Assembly (NCBI GenBank): GCA_003331625.1
Contig: QOPF01000004.1
Coordinates: forward strand, 29,680 to 93,679
Length of the DNA stretch: 64,000 nt
Origin: Gammaproteobacteria bacterium
GTDB lineage: Bacteria; Pseudomonadota; Gammaproteobacteria; Magnimaribacterales; AG-339-G14
Direction: 5' to 3'
This document shows, in pieces, positions 43,281-53,729 of this stretch. The notes under the pieces were generated by a model that did no database searches, had not been told where the DNA came from, and saw only the letters and a program-made list of their open reading frames with translations. The translations under genes were made by a program, and so were the position numbers. Each line of letters starts with the position of its first letter. The first letter of the stretch is position 1.

Positions 43281-43550
43281 ATGGCTAGAATAACAGTTGA
43301 AGATTGTTTAAAAAAAATCCCTAACAGATATGAGATGGTCAAACTTGCCGCCAAGCGTGTAAAACAACTGGCTATAGATGGCAGAGAGCCTACTGTAGAC
43401 CCAGAAGATGATAAGCCTACAGTTATTGCATTAAGAGAAATAGCAGCGGGCACCGTTACCCTTGAAAATATAGATAGCTTTAACTTCGATGCCCTAGAAG
43501 AGGAACTCTCTGATCAACTCACCTCAGACGACGAAGAAAACCTAGACTAA
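43281..43550 (+). CDS. rpoZ: RNA polymerase omega subunit RpoZ
   Basis: 89 residues; [30 protein letters not shown] is the conserved N-terminal half, followed by [17 protein letters not shown] and an acidic tail. Omega stabilises beta' during RNA polymerase assembly and forms part of a ppGpp-binding site, which suits its place before spoT. SD AGAGAG lies 6-7 bases before the ATG. Confidence 0.95.
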   Translation: MARITVEDCLKKIPNRYEMVKLAAKRVKQLAIDGREPTVDPEDDKPTVIALREIAAGTVTLENIDSFNFDALEEELSDQLTSDDEENLD

Positions 43551-43578
43551 CTTATTTTTTGTTAAACTCTCTTTGCTT

Positions 43579-45756
43579 ATGGCAACAGAGACGAAAAACC
43601 TTGAGAAACTTACAAAAAATCTTGGCCTTTATTTGGGCCAAGACCAACTTGAACAAGTAAAAAAAGCGTATTTTTTTGCAGCAAATGCTCACTCTGGGCA
43701 ATTTAGAGTTAGTGGGGATCCATATGTTTCTCATCCGCTTGCTGTAGCTGAAATTCTTGGAAAGTTAAAAATGGATGAAGACTGTTTATCAGCAGCAATG
43801 CTTCATGACGTCATTGAAGACTCCGGAATTCCAAAAACTTTTTTAAAAAAGGAATTCAATAAAGAAGTAGCTAATCTAGTCGATGGTGTAAGCAAGCTTG
43901 ATAAAGTTGAATTATCTTCAAAAAAAGATATCCAAGCTGAAAGTTTTCAAAAAATGGTTCTTGCCATGTCAGAAGATATAAGAGTTATTGTGGTGAAGCT
44001 GGCAGACAGACTACATAACATGCGAACTATAAAATATTTGAACCACGAAAAGAAAAATAGAATTGCAAATGAAACTATTGAAATTTACGCTCCCATTGCT
44101 CACAGATTAGGAATGCATCAAATTTATAGGGAATTGGAAGATTTAGCATTTCAAAACTTGTATCCATACCGATACAAAGTTATTGATCAAGCTATTAAAA
44201 AAAATTCTAGAGGAAGAAAGAAAATTCTTAAAAAAGTAGAAAGTTCTATAAATCAAAAACTAAATGAGAATGGACTGAATTGTTCCATAATTAGTAGAAG
44301 AAAACATTGTTACGGAATCTATAAAAAAATGAAGAAACAATCAAAAACTCTAAACGAAGTTTTAGATGTTTATGCTTTAAAAATTACTACTTCAGATGCT
44401 ATGGATTGTTACAAAACCTTAGGGGTGATTCACAATGCTTTTAACCCTATTGAAGGGAGATTTAAGGATTATATAGCGATTCCAAAGTCTAATTCATATC
44501 AATCCTTACATACTGGAATTATCACATTTGAGGGATTGCCTGTTGAAATACAAATTAGAACGAATGAAATGGATGAACTTGCAGAATTTGGAATTGCTGC
44601 CCATTGGGCATATAAGTCTGGAAAAAAAGATAACCCTGCGCAAGCCAGAGCCAGAAGGTGGGTAAACGGCCTAATGGAGATAAATGAACGTTCTGAGAGT
44701 GCATCAGACTTTGTTGAGGTAATTAAAACTGGATTAGTCTCGAATGAGGTTTATGTTTTCACGCCACAAGGAGATATTATTGATTTGCCTAGAGATTCTA
44801 CTCCGGTTGATTTCGCCTTTGCCCTTCATTCTGATATCGGGCTTCATTGCAGTGGTTGCAGGATAAATAAAAATCTTGCGCCTTTAAGCGTTCCTTTAGA
44901 AAGTGGTCAGACCGTAGAGATAATTACTGATAAAGTCCCCCAAGCAAATCCTAGTTGGTTAGAATTTATTAGGACGTCTAGAGCTAGATCTGCTATTAGA
45001 CATAACCTGAAAAGCTTAAAAGATTCTGAAGCAAGAAAATTTGGAAAACATTTACTTGAGCAATCTCTTAATGTTCATGAAACAAAATTAAGAGATGTTC
45101 CAAAAAATAAAATTAAAAGACTTTTAACTTCTTTAAATATTAAAAGTGTTAGAGAATTATTAGAAAATATTGGCTCTGGAAAAAGGTCTAGTTTAGTAGT
45201 AGCTCATCAAATCATGCAATTTCTTGATGATAAAGAAAAAGACGAAGTTCAGTTTTCAAATCTTCATATAACTGGTTCTGAAGGACTTGTAGTAACTTAT
45301 TCAAGTTGTTGTAGACCAATTCCTGGAGATCATGTAATAGCTCATTTTTCTAAAAGCAGAGGGATAGTTATTCACCAAGAAAGGTGTAAAAATATTTTGC
45401 CTATTAGACACGATCCAGCTTTATGCTCGCCTGTGCAGTGGGAGGATACTTTATCAGGAGACTTTTCTGTTGAGATAAAAATAGTTGCTGAAGATAAAGC
45501 AGGAATTTTAGCTGAGGTCTCTGCAGTAATTGCAGAATACTCTTCAAATATTGAAAGTATAAAAAGTGACCCGCCTATTGGTGAAAAAGTAGATTTATAC
45601 ATTTTGCTAGCGGTAACTAATAGAAACAATTTAGCAAGAATTCTAAGAAGACTTCGTCGGAAAGATTTTGTCTTATCTGCAACAAGAATGCACAGTTGGG
45701 AACAAAGAAATGCAACCTTGCCAATCATTGAAGAAGTGAATAGTGAAAATCGTTAG
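43579..45756 (+). CDS. spoT: Bifunctional (p)ppGpp synthetase/hydrolase SpoT
   Basis: About 725 residues: an N-terminal HD hydrolase domain (HPLAVAEIL, AAMLHDVIEDS, LADRLHNMRT) with intact metal residues; synthetase domain with RFKDYIAIPKSNSYQSLHTGI; TGS domain (VFTPQGDIIDLPRDSTPVDFAF); CC-type zinc-finger-like segment (SSCCRPIPGD) and a C-terminal ACT domain. RFKD is the RxKD form seen in bifunctional enzymes rather than the ExDD of RelA. ATG 43579 is preferred over the TTG 43573 of the track. No separate relA is visible in this window. Confidence 0.96.
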   Translation: MATETKNLEKLTKNLGLYLGQDQLEQVKKAYFFAANAHSGQFRVSGDPYVSHPLAVAEILGKLKMDEDCLSAAMLHDVIEDSGIPKTFLKKEFNKEVANLVDGVSKLDKVELSSKKDIQAESFQKMVLAMSEDIRVIVVKLADRLHNMRTIKYLNHEKKNRIANETIEIYAPIAHRLGMHQIYRELEDLAFQNLYPYRYKVIDQAIKKNSRGRKKILKKVESSINQKLNENGLNCSIISRRKHCYGIYKKMKKQSKTLNEVLDVYALKITTSDAMDCYKTLGVIHNAFNPIEGRFKDYIAIPKSNSYQSLHTGIITFEGLPVEIQIRTNEMDELAEFGIAAHWAYKSGKKDNPAQARARRWVNGLMEINERSESASDFVEVIKTGLVSNEVYVFTPQGDIIDLPRDSTPVDFAFALHSDIGLHCSGCRINKNLAPLSVPLESGQTVEIITDKVPQANPSWLEFIRTSRARSAIRHNLKSLKDSEARKFGKHLLEQSLNVHETKLRDVPKNKIKRLLTSLNIKSVRELLENIGSGKRSSLVVAHQIMQFLDDKEKDEVQFSNLHITGSEGLVVTYSSCCRPIPGDHVIAHFSKSRGIVIHQERCKNILPIRHDPALCSPVQWEDTLSGDFSVEIKIVAEDKAGILAEVSAVIAEYSSNIESIKSDPPIGEKVDLYILLAVTNRNNLARILRRLRRKDFVLSATRMHSWEQRNATLPIIEEVNSENR

Positions 45757-46117
45757 TACAGAAAACGCTCCGAAAGCTATCGGCACCTACTCACAGGCAG
45801 TTTTTTGCAAAGGTTTTCTTTTTGTATCAGGTCAAATACCTTTGGACCCTAAAACTATGGAGCTAGTTGATGGAATTGACAATCAAATAAGACAAGTATT
45901 TCAAAATATTGAAAGCATCTTGGAAGCTGCAGAAATGAACTTTTCAAATGTAGTAAAGCTATCAGTGTTGCTGGATGATTTAAGTAATTTTGAACTAGTA
46001 AATAAGATTATGTCTGAGATTTTTTTACAGCCCTACCCAGCTAGAGCTGCTTACCAAGTTTCAAAACTTCCAAAAGGAAGTTCTATAGAAATAGAAACTA
46101 TTGCTTTCAAAGAGTGA
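45743..46117 (+). CDS. ridA: RidA family enamine/imine deaminase
   Basis: 124 residues. ENAPKAIGTYSQAV, LFVSGQIPLDP, QVFQNIESILEAA and PYPARAAYQVSKLPKGSSIEIE match RidA, with the substrate-binding Arg in the PARAAY segment. It removes reactive 2-aminoacrylate formed by PLP enzymes. It starts at GTG 45743 inside the 3' end of spoT and overlaps recG by four bases, a spacing that implies coupled translation. Confidence 0.95.
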   Translation: MKIVSTENAPKAIGTYSQAVFCKGFLFVSGQIPLDPKTMELVDGIDNQIRQVFQNIESILEAAEMNFSNVVKLSVLLDDLSNFELVNKIMSEIFLQPYPARAAYQVSKLPKGSSIEIETIAFKE

Positions 46118-48207
46118 AAACTGAAAACCTCCATAAACCGATTGATAAAATAAAGGGCGTAGGTCCGAAAGTAAAAGAAGATTTAAAAAAAATAGGTATA
46201 AATTCTATTCAAGACGCTCTTTTTCTCTTACCTAAAAAATATGAGAACAGAACTAAAATTACTGAGATTAAAGATTTAATTTCTGGGGATGCCTTTCAAT
46301 TTGAAGGAGAAATTCTTGAAAGCAAAACAATTTATCCAGGAAGAAGGTCTTTTCTAGCAAAAATTTCAGACGGCACGGGAATTTTACAGATTAGGTTATT
46401 TTATTTTTCTTATGCTCAGGCTCAAGCTTTTAAAGTTGGTCTCACTTTACGTGGTTATGGAGTTATTAGAACCAATGGTTCGGTCACGCAAGTTTTTCAT
46501 CCAAGCTATAAGATCTTTGAATCTTCTAAAAGACCTATCTTAGATAATACCCTCACACCTATTTATTCTTTAGGTTCAAGTAAGTTAACTCAATTTAGAA
46601 CAAGAAATATCATTAAGGGATGTCTTCAAGAAATAAAAGAGATAAACCTCAACGAAAAAGAAATTGATTCTATTTTTAAAGAAAAAAAAATAAGCTCGCT
46701 GTCTATCAAAGATGCACTTTTAAAGATTCATGCTCCATCTGTTTCAGACGATATTATAAAAATAAATAATTATAAAGATGAAGCTCAAGAAAGATTAATT
46801 ATTGAAGAATTAGCTACGAATTTAATTGGTGTAAAAATTGCCTCTGAAAAAATTAATAAACTTAAGGCAAAACAAATGGAAATCTTAAAAAAGGATTTAA
46901 GTTCATTCGTTGAAAAACTTCCCTTTAAACTTACTGGTGCTCAACTTCGAACAATTAATGATATTTCAAATGACTTATCTAAAGTTAAGCCAATGAGGAG
47001 ATTAGTTCAAGGAGACGTAGGGTCAGGAAAAACAGTTGTTGCAGCTGTAAGCATGTATATTTCAACCAAAAATAACTCTCAATCTGTGCTTCTTTGTCCT
47101 ACTGAAGTTTTAGCAGAACAACATTATAAAAATTTTACTGAGTGGTTTGAAAATACGAATATTAAAATTGAACTTTTAACAGGGAAAATGTCGGCTGTGA
47201 TAAGGAAAGATATTTATCAAAGATTGGAGGAAGGAAAAATAGATATATTAATTGGTACTCATGCAGTTTTTCAAGATAAGGTAAAAATGAAAAATCTTGG
47301 ATTGGTAATTGTAGATGAGCAACAAAGATTTGGCGTTAAGCAGAGATTTGACTTAGTGAAAAAAAGCTCAAATAAAATAATGCCGCATCAATTATTTATG
47401 ACGGCAACTCCTATTCCCAGAACCTTAGCTATGACAATTTTTGCTGACCTAGATGTTTCAAAAATTGATGAAATGCCTCCTGGAAGAAAACCAGTTGAAA
47501 CACTTGTTTTTAGTGATAAAAAGAAAAATGAAATTGTTAAAAGGTTAGAAAATGTCTGTAGTAAAGGAAATCAAGTTTTTTGGTTATGTACCATGATTGA
47601 AGAGTCCGAAAACTTAGATGTTCAGGCTGCTGAAGAAGCAAAAATCTGGATAAAAGAAAATACAAGCAAGCTTAATATTGGACTTGTTCATAGCAAGTTA
47701 TCAAAAGATGAAAGAGATAAAGCTATTGAAAAGTTTAGAAGTGGAAAAATTGATGTTTTAGTTTGTACCACAGTGATTGAAGTTGGAATGGATGTTCCAA
47801 ATGCTAGCCTAATCGTAATAGAAAATGCAGAAAGGCTTGGTCTCAGTCAATTACATCAGTTGAGAGGAAGAGTTGGAAGAAAGGCAGATTTAGACGCTTT
47901 TTGTGTGTTGATTTATCAAGGTGAAATAGGAGAAATAGCTAAAGCAAGATTAGAAGCCATGAAATCTACGAATGATGGTTTTGAAATATCTGAAATAGAT
48001 ATGAAACTAAGAGGATCTGGTGAAATTCTTGGGACAAAACAATCGGGCGGTGTTGAATTAAAAATATCGGATCTCTCGAGAGATGCTCACTTAATACAGA
48101 AAGCTGAAAAACTAGTAGATGGTCTGAAAAATGTAGACCAAAAAATGTCAAAAGTTCTTCTTGATAGATGGATAGGCGATAAACAAAACCTGATTATCGC
48201 CCAATAA
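46114..48207 (+). CDS. recG: ATP-dependent DNA helicase RecG
   Basis: Remodels stalled forks, R-loops and Holliday junctions. 697 residues (E. coli 693): an N-terminal wedge/OB domain, then superfamily-2 motifs [13 protein letters not shown] (I), TEVLAEQHY (Ia), [12 protein letters not shown] (II, DExQ type), [12 protein letters not shown] (III) and [16 protein letters not shown] (VI), followed by the C-terminal [32 protein letters not shown] start at 46114 overlapping ridA. Ends 6 bases from the convergent hppA stop. Confidence 0.97.
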   Translation: MKTENLHKPIDKIKGVGPKVKEDLKKIGINSIQDALFLLPKKYENRTKITEIKDLISGDAFQFEGEILESKTIYPGRRSFLAKISDGTGILQIRLFYFSYAQAQAFKVGLTLRGYGVIRTNGSVTQVFHPSYKIFESSKRPILDNTLTPIYSLGSSKLTQFRTRNIIKGCLQEIKEINLNEKEIDSIFKEKKISSLSIKDALLKIHAPSVSDDIIKINNYKDEAQERLIIEELATNLIGVKIASEKINKLKAKQMEILKKDLSSFVEKLPFKLTGAQLRTINDISNDLSKVKPMRRLVQGDVGSGKTVVAAVSMYISTKNNSQSVLLCPTEVLAEQHYKNFTEWFENTNIKIELLTGKMSAVIRKDIYQRLEEGKIDILIGTHAVFQDKVKMKNLGLVIVDEQQRFGVKQRFDLVKKSSNKIMPHQLFMTATPIPRTLAMTIFADLDVSKIDEMPPGRKPVETLVFSDKKKNEIVKRLENVCSKGNQVFWLCTMIEESENLDVQAAEEAKIWIKENTSKLNIGLVHSKLSKDERDKAIEKFRSGKIDVLVCTTVIEVGMDVPNASLIVIENAERLGLSQLHQLRGRVGRKADLDAFCVLIYQGEIGEIAKARLEAMKSTNDGFEISEIDMKLRGSGEILGTKQSGGVELKISDLSRDAHLIQKAEKLVDGLKNVDQKMSKVLLDRWIGDKQNLIIAQ

Positions 48208-48213
48208 GAATTA

Positions 48214-50196
48214 TTACAATAAAGGCGAAATAACTAGACTTACAATAGCCATAACATTAATTAAAATGTTCATTGCTGGTCCAGAAGTGTCTTTAAATGG
48301 ATCGCCTACTGTATCGCCAACAACTGCTGCAGCATGAGTATCAGTTCCCTTTCCGCCTAAGTTTCCTTTTTCAATATATTTCTTTGCGTTATCCCAGGCT
48401 CCTCCAGCGTTTGCCATCATTAAGGCCATAGCAACACATCCAATTAATCCTCCGCCAAGCATTCCACCTAATGATTCTGCGCCTAAACCAAAGCCCACTA
48501 CGGCAGGAGCTCCAACTGCAATTACTCCAGGAATAAGCATTCTTTTTAAAGCAGCGGAAGTAGCAATATCAACACATTTAGCGGTATCTGGCTCAGCATT
48601 TCCTTCAAGCAAGCCTGGTATTTCTTTAAATTGTCTTCTAATCTCATTAATCATTTCAAAAGCGGCATCGCCAACTGCGGTCATAGTTATGGATGAAATT
48701 AAAAAAGGTATAGAAATTCCTATAAACATTCCAACCAGAACGCGTGGGTCTGATAGGAGAAGTTCAAAATCACCTTTATTGTGAGCTACGGTTTCAACAA
48801 AAGCTGCAATGATTGCTAAGGCAGCAAGGGCGGCAGCACCTATTGCAAAACCTTTTCCTATTGCTGCGGTGGAGTTACCAACTTCATCTAATCCATCGGT
48901 AATTTCCCTCGTTTCTGGACCCATGCCTGCCATTTCAGCGATTCCTCCAGCATTATCAGCGACAGGGCCATATGCATCTATGGCCATAGTTATACCTACC
49001 GTTGCTAGCATTCCAACTGCAGCAATTCCAACGCCGTAAAGCCCTGTTAAAGTGGTTGAAATCCAAATTATTGTTGCCAAAACCAAAATAGGAAGTACGA
49101 CAGATTGCATCCCTACAGCCAACCCTGTAATCATAACTGTTGCCGGACCAGTTTCACCTGATTTAGCAATTTGCCTTATCGGTTTACTTCCAGTGTAATA
49201 TTCAGTTATCAAGCCAATTAATACTCCGCCAACTGCACCAGTTAAGACTGCCAGCCAGACGCTTACAAAGCCTTCGCCTATTATCATTTGAATCAAGAAA
49301 TAAGCTGCAATTATGAATATGATTGCGGATCCAATAGTTCCTGTTCTCAATGCGGCATCAGGAGATAGTGAAGAAAAAAGTTTAACTATTATTATTCCTA
49401 AAACTGAAGCTACAAGGCCAACGGAAGCTAAGGCAAGAGGAAGCAACATTCTTCCAGAATCATCCAAAGTTGAAGCTATAGCAATAGAAGCAATCATTGC
49501 TCCGCAGTATGATTCAAAAATATCTGAACCCATACCCGCAACGTCGCCAACATTGTCACCAACATTGTCTGCTATGACACCAGGATTCCTGGGGTCATCT
49601 TCAGGAATGCCAGCTTCAATTTTTCCTACTAAATCGGCTCCAACATCAGCACTTTTAGTGAAGATTCCACCACCTACTCTGGAGAATAAAGCTACACAAG
49701 AAGCTCCCATTCCAAAACCCTCAATTGCCCTTGCTGTTGCAGGATCTCCCCCAAAATAAAAATATAAGCCTCCTAATCCTACTAATCCCAAAGACGCAAC
49801 GCATAATCCCATTATTGATCCGCCATAAAATGCTATTGAAAGAGCTACTTTTGCACCCTTTTCTGAAGCAGCAGTAGCTGTCCTAGAATTTGCCTTGGTT
49901 GCAGAAAACATTCCCAACCAGCCTGCTAAGGAAGAAGAAACTGCTCCAGCAGTTACAGCTAATGCTGTATTAAAACCAAGAGCTACATATGAAAGTCCAA
50001 TGAGAACTAGAACAAAGAAAAATAAATATGTGTATTCTCGGCGCATAAAGACCATTGCCCCAAGATGGATTTGATCAGCTATTTTTTTTACTTTTTCAGA
50101 ACCTTCATCATAACTAACTACAATAAAATAAATAACTAAGGCTATTAAAAGGCCAAAAGCACCAAAAATTGGCGGTATAGATAAGTATGCTTCCAT
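48214..50196 (-). CDS. hppA: Membrane-bound ion-translocating pyrophosphatase HppA
   Basis: Couples PPi hydrolysis to cation pumping across the inner membrane. About 660 residues with some 16 membrane segments. Substrate-site motifs [22 protein letters not shown] and [16 protein letters not shown] are intact. [10 protein letters not shown] carries Ala where K+-independent enzymes have Lys, indicating K+ dependence. GSDIFESY places Glu three residues after Asp, as in Na+-pumping members. ATG 50196 with SD GGGAG is preferred over the TTG 50211 of the track. Confidence 0.94.
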   Translation of the reverse strand: MEAYLSIPPIFGAFGLLIALVIYFIVVSYDEGSEKVKKIADQIHLGAMVFMRREYTYLFFFVLVLIGLSYVALGFNTALAVTAGAVSSSLAGWLGMFSATKANSRTATAASEKGAKVALSIAFYGGSIMGLCVASLGLVGLGGLYFYFGGDPATARAIEGFGMGASCVALFSRVGGGIFTKSADVGADLVGKIEAGIPEDDPRNPGVIADNVGDNVGDVAGMGSDIFESYCGAMIASIAIASTLDDSGRMLLPLALASVGLVASVLGIIIVKLFSSLSPDAALRTGTIGSAIIFIIAAYFLIQMIIGEGFVSVWLAVLTGAVGGVLIGLITEYYTGSKPIRQIAKSGETGPATVMITGLAVGMQSVVLPILVLATIIWISTTLTGLYGVGIAAVGMLATVGITMAIDAYGPVADNAGGIAEMAGMGPETREITDGLDEVGNSTAAIGKGFAIGAAALAALAIIAAFVETVAHNKGDFELLLSDPRVLVGMFIGISIPFLISSITMTAVGDAAFEMINEIRRQFKEIPGLLEGNAEPDTAKCVDIATSAALKRMLIPGVIAVGAPAVVGFGLGAESLGGMLGGGLIGCVAMALMMANAGGAWDNAKKYIEKGNLGGKGTDTHAAAVVGDTVGDPFKDTSGPAMNILINVMAIVSLVISPLL

Positions 50197-50203
50197 AAAA
50201 AGT

Positions 50204-50209
50204 TCTCCC
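50204..50209 (-). promoter_or_regulatory. Shine-Dalgarno fixing the hppA start
   Basis: On the minus strand GGGAGA lies eight bases before ATG 50196 and downstream of the TTG 50211 used in the ORF track, so the shorter frame ([12 protein letters not shown]) is the likely protein. Confidence 0.6.
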
Positions 50210-50249
50210 AAGAATAAAAAGCGTAATTTAACAGATTAGTTAGTATTTT

Positions 50250-51485
50250 TTAACTATTTAAATCTCTTCTCGATAATTGATTTTCTGAATTTGCAACAAT
50301 GCAAGAAATTGTTGCATCCCCAGATACATTTACAGCTGTCCTAAGCATGTCTAACAATCTATCAACACCAATAATTAAAGCTATACCTTCTACTGGCAAT
50401 CCAACTTGTTGCAAAACCATAGCTAGCATTATTAAGCCCACTCCGGGAACTCCTGCAGTCCCTATAGAAGCTAAAGTTGCAGTAATGATTACCATTAAAT
50501 ATTCCATCATAGAAAGGTCAACCTGATAAACCTGAGCAATAAAAACTGTCGCAACACCCTGCATGATTGCAGTTCCATCCATATTGATGGTAGTTCCTAG
50601 AGGGATACAGAAAGAGCTTATTGATTTATTTACACCGAGTTTTTCTTCTACAGTTTTTAAGGTTATAGGCATCGTTGCGCTACTTGAAGAAGTACTGAAA
50701 GCAAACAACATAGTTTCTTTCATTTTAATAAAAAATCTTAGAGGATTTATCTTTGCTAGTGAGGCCAAAAGAAGACTATATGTAAAAAAAGCATGAAAAA
50801 TTAAAACAGCTACTACAATAAAAAAATAATTGATTAGTGTAAAAATTATTGAAATACCTAAAGAAGAAAAAGTAGTAAATATTAAACAAAATACTCCTAA
50901 AGGAGAAAGCCAAATTACAAAATTAACAATAGCTAAAATAGCTTCATTTAAATCAAAGAAAAACGATTTTACTTTGGAGGATTCATTAGAAATTTTATTA
51001 ATTCCATATCCAAATAAAATAGCAAAGATGATTATTTGGATCATATTACCCTCAGCCATAGCCTGAATAGGATTGCTAGGAAATAAATTAATAAATGTAT
51101 CCTTTAAAGAAGGAATAGCATTTTGTTCAAAAGTGGCTGCAGAACTAAGACTTATTTCATTAGACATGTCAAAAAAAGAGCTTACGAATAAAGCGCTGAT
51201 AATTGCAATTGCAGTTGTACAAAGATAAAGACTGATTGCCTTAAAACTTATAGATGCTAACTGTTTATCAGAAGTTAAATTTGATATGCCCACAACTAAA
51301 GAAACGAAAACTAAAGGCACCACAAGTAATTTTAATAATGAAAGAAAAATGCTTCCGAGAGCATCAATGAAATCACTTAAAAAAATTATTGGAAAAGATA
51401 AGTTATCGGAAGAAAAGTTATTAGAAAAACTTCCTAAAAGAACTCCTAAAGCCATTCCAATCAAAATTTTTGACGTTAAAGACAT
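50250..51485 (-). CDS. Dicarboxylate/amino acid:cation symporter (DAACS family)
   Basis: 411 residues of the GltP/DctA fold: eight membrane helices plus hairpins. The serine-rich hairpin FAFSTSSSSATMPITLKTVEEKLG, then FCIPLGTTINMDGTAIMQG (NMDGT motif) and later GTAGVPGVGLIMLAMVLQ are diagnostic. Takes up C4-dicarboxylates, glutamate or aspartate with Na+ or H+; the substrate is not decidable from motif alone. If Na+-driven, it would benefit from the adjacent probable Na+-pumping pyrophosphatase on the same strand. Confidence 0.92.
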   Translation of the reverse strand: MSLTSKILIGMALGVLLGSFSNNFSSDNLSFPIIFLSDFIDALGSIFLSLLKLLVVPLVFVSLVVGISNLTSDKQLASISFKAISLYLCTTAIAIISALFVSSFFDMSNEISLSSAATFEQNAIPSLKDTFINLFPSNPIQAMAEGNMIQIIIFAILFGYGINKISNESSKVKSFFFDLNEAILAIVNFVIWLSPLGVFCLIFTTFSSLGISIIFTLINYFFIVVAVLIFHAFFTYSLLLASLAKINPLRFFIKMKETMLFAFSTSSSSATMPITLKTVEEKLGVNKSISSFCIPLGTTINMDGTAIMQGVATVFIAQVYQVDLSMMEYLMVIITATLASIGTAGVPGVGLIMLAMVLQQVGLPVEGIALIIGVDRLLDMLRTAVNVSGDATISCIVANSENQLSRRDLNS

Positions 51486-51491
51486 ATAGTT

Positions 51492-51683
51492 TTAGTAACT
51501 TTTACCGCCTTCTAGGGGAACCATTTCAAAATCTTCTTTGCCTACTCCGCAATCAGGACAAATCCAGTCGAATGGAACATCTTCCCATTTAGTTCCGGGC
51601 TCGATTCCATCTTCAGGCCAGCCTTCAGCTTCATCGTAAATTAAACCGCAGACAATGCATTCCCACTTAATGTATTCTTCCAT
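51492..51683 (-). CDS. Rubredoxin
   Basis: 63 residues with two CxxC knuckles ([21 protein letters not shown] with Cys9/Cys12, and [10 protein letters not shown] with Cys42/Cys45) that bind one Fe. An electron carrier, in Gammaproteobacteria often serving alkane hydroxylases or oxidative-stress enzymes; the partner is not in view. Divergent from ubiA, as in Pseudomonas where rubredoxin genes lie near ubiCA. Ends six bases before the symporter start. Confidence 0.95.
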   Translation of the reverse strand: MEEYIKWECIVCGLIYDEAEGWPEDGIEPGTKWEDVPFDWICPDCGVGKEDFEMVPLEGGKSY

Positions 51684-51728
51684 AATTAATAATTGTATGT
51701 CATCTCTTAAGAGAAGAAGATTATATTC

Positions 51729-52580
51729 ATGTTCAACGCTTTAAAAAACTATTTTTTACTTCTAAGGATGGATAAACCCATAGGTGTTTACTTACTTCTT
51801 TGGCCATCTTTATCTGCACTTTGGCTTGCTTCCTCTGGTGTTCCAGATTTAGACGTAATAATTATATTTTGCTTTGGAAGCTTACTTTTGCGATCTGCAG
51901 GAGTTGTTGTAAACGATATTCTAGATCAAGAAATTGATAGAAAGGTACTGAGAACATTTAACAGACCTATTGCCAATAGATCTATTTCAAATATCGAAGC
52001 ATGGATTCTTCTGATTTTATTGTTAATAGCAGCTGCTTTTCTACTTCTTTTTTTAAACCTTTTAAGTTTTTATTTAGCCTTATTCTGTCTTGTCTTAATA
52101 GGAACTTACCCCCTAATGAAGAGATTTTTCTTTGCTCCTCAATTTTATCTTGGTGTTTGTTATTCAATGGGAATTTTTTTGGCATTTGCTAATTATCAAA
52201 ATTCTTTCCCGTTAAGTTGCTGGCTATTATTTTTTACAAATTTTTTCTGGGTTCTTGGCTATGACACCGTATATGCCATATCAGATAGAAAAGATGATTT
52301 AGCCATTAAAGTTAAAAGTTCAGCTATTTTTTTTCAAGGTAAAGAGCTTGTTTTGCTATGGGCTTGTTATTTATTACTTATAACTTTTCTTTTTTTGATA
52401 GGAATTCTTAATTCCTTTTCGTTATTATATTTTCTAACTTTATTACTAAATATTTCTCTAATTATCTTTTTTATGTTTTCAACCAATTTTAATAAGCCTT
52501 CTGAGTGCTCTTTATTTTTTAAGAGAAATAATTGGCTTGGATTTGGAATATTTCTAAGTTTCATTGTGGCTTATATTTAA
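51729..52580 (+). CDS. ubiA: 4-hydroxybenzoate octaprenyltransferase UbiA
   Basis: Prenylates 4-hydroxybenzoate in ubiquinone synthesis in the inner membrane. 283 residues, about eight hydrophobic segments. [20 protein letters not shown] is the N-terminal signature; [30 protein letters not shown] holds the first Asp-rich NDxxDxxxD motif and [12 protein letters not shown] the second. ubiC is absent beside it. Directly followed (next base) by the FemAB-like gene. Confidence 0.94.
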   Translation: MFNALKNYFLLLRMDKPIGVYLLLWPSLSALWLASSGVPDLDVIIIFCFGSLLLRSAGVVVNDILDQEIDRKVLRTFNRPIANRSISNIEAWILLILLLIAAAFLLLFLNLLSFYLALFCLVLIGTYPLMKRFFFAPQFYLGVCYSMGIFLAFANYQNSFPLSCWLLFFTNFFWVLGYDTVYAISDRKDDLAIKVKSSAIFFQGKELVLLWACYLLLITFLFLIGILNSFSLLYFLTLLLNISLIIFFMFSTNFNKPSECSLFFKRNNWLGFGIFLSFIVAYI

Positions 52581-53729
52581 ATGGAAGAAATAAAGTTTCA
52601 TAACTCAATTTCATCAATTACAAAAGATAGTTGGAACAAACTAGTTCCTGAAGATGATTACCCTTTTTTAAAATATGAATTCCTTGAATTACTTGAAAAA
52701 ACCAATTGCGTCGGAAAGGATACTGGGTGGCATCCAGCTCATATACTAATTGAGAGAAACTCTATTCCCATTGGAGCCATGCCTTTATATATTAAAACTG
52801 ACTCATCAGGAGAGTTTGTTTTTGATTACTCCTGGGCTAATGCCTTCTACCAAAATGGATTAGATTATTATCCAAAGTTAGTTTCTTCAATTCCCTTTAC
52901 TCCGGCATCAGGTCCTAGAATTTTATGTGATGAAGGTGAATCGCCAGATAAAATATTTTCATTAGTTTTATCAGGAGTGAAAAAGCTTAGTGAAGAGAAT
53001 AACATTTCTTCATGGCATGTATTGTTTCCAGAAGAAAGTGATTTGAGTATTTTTAAAAACAAATCTCTTAGTATTAGAAAAAATGCACAATTCATTTGGT
53101 TTAATGAAAATTTTTCTAGTTTTGAAGAATTTCTAGAAACTTTTAGATCAAGGCACAGAAAAAATGTAAATAAAGAGAGAGAGAAAATAATTAGCCAAGG
53201 AATAGAAATTCAGACTTTTTCTGGCTCAGAATTAAATCAAAATCTAATGATGAGTTTTTATGAATTTTATCTTTCAACTCAATTAAAAAGAAGTGGTCAT
53301 TTAGGATACTTAACAAAAGAATTTTTTGAAACCTGCCTAGATAAAATAAAAGAAAATATTGTTTTAGTGTTGGCTCGAGATAAAAAGTTAGATGCTTTAA
53401 TAGGAGGATCAATGTTTTTTAAAGATAACAAAAACCTTTACGGGAGGTACTGGGGATGCTCTGAAGAATACGATTGTTTGCACTTCGAATGTTGCTATTA
53501 TCAGGGTATAGACTTTGCTATCAAAAATAAATTGCAAAGATTTGATCCCGGTGTTCAAGGAGAACATAAAATTAAAAGAGGTTTTAAGCCAACATTAACT
53601 TATTCAGCTCATTGGATATCTGAACCTAATTTCAAAAACGCTATCGAAGACTTCGTAAATAAAGAAGAAAAACACATAGGAGCTTATGTCAAAGCAACAA
53701 GCAAATATCTCCCTTTCAAAGATCTTTAA
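52581..53729 (+). CDS. FemAB-like/GNAT-fold protein (DUF482, PF04339)
   Basis: 382 residues. The PF04339 pattern is clear: PFLKYEFLELLEKT near the start, GWHPAHILIER, FDYSWANAF, FTPASGPRIL, FRSRHRKNVNKEREKI, and the C-terminal GRYWGCSEEYDCLHFECCYYQGIDFAI followed by FDPGVQGEHKIKRGF. These proteins have a double acetyltransferase-like fold related to FemABX; the reaction is unknown. It begins immediately after ubiA and its last 44 bases overlap the glycosylase gene. Confidence 0.85.
   Translation: MEEIKFHNSISSITKDSWNKLVPEDDYPFLKYEFLELLEKTNCVGKDTGWHPAHILIERNSIPIGAMPLYIKTDSSGEFVFDYSWANAFYQNGLDYYPKLVSSIPFTPASGPRILCDEGESPDKIFSLVLSGVKKLSEENNISSWHVLFPEESDLSIFKNKSLSIRKNAQFIWFNENFSSFEEFLETFRSRHRKNVNKEREKIISQGIEIQTFSGSELNQNLMMSFYEFYLSTQLKRSGHLGYLTKEFFETCLDKIKENIVLVLARDKKLDALIGGSMFFKDNKNLYGRYWGCSEEYDCLHFECCYYQGIDFAIKNKLQRFDPGVQGEHKIKRGFKPTLTYSAHWISEPNFKNAIEDFVNKEEKHIGAYVKATSKYLPFKDL

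Noticed and set aside
49313-49759. 148-aa plus-strand ORF opposite hppA
   Set aside because: Pro/Ala/Ser-rich shadow of the Gly/Ala-rich pyrophosphatase; no start signal and no family pattern.
50197-50211. Upstream TTG start of hppA in the ORF track
   Set aside because: GGGAGA sits between this TTG and ATG 50196 at good spacing for the ATG, so the extra five residues are not translated.
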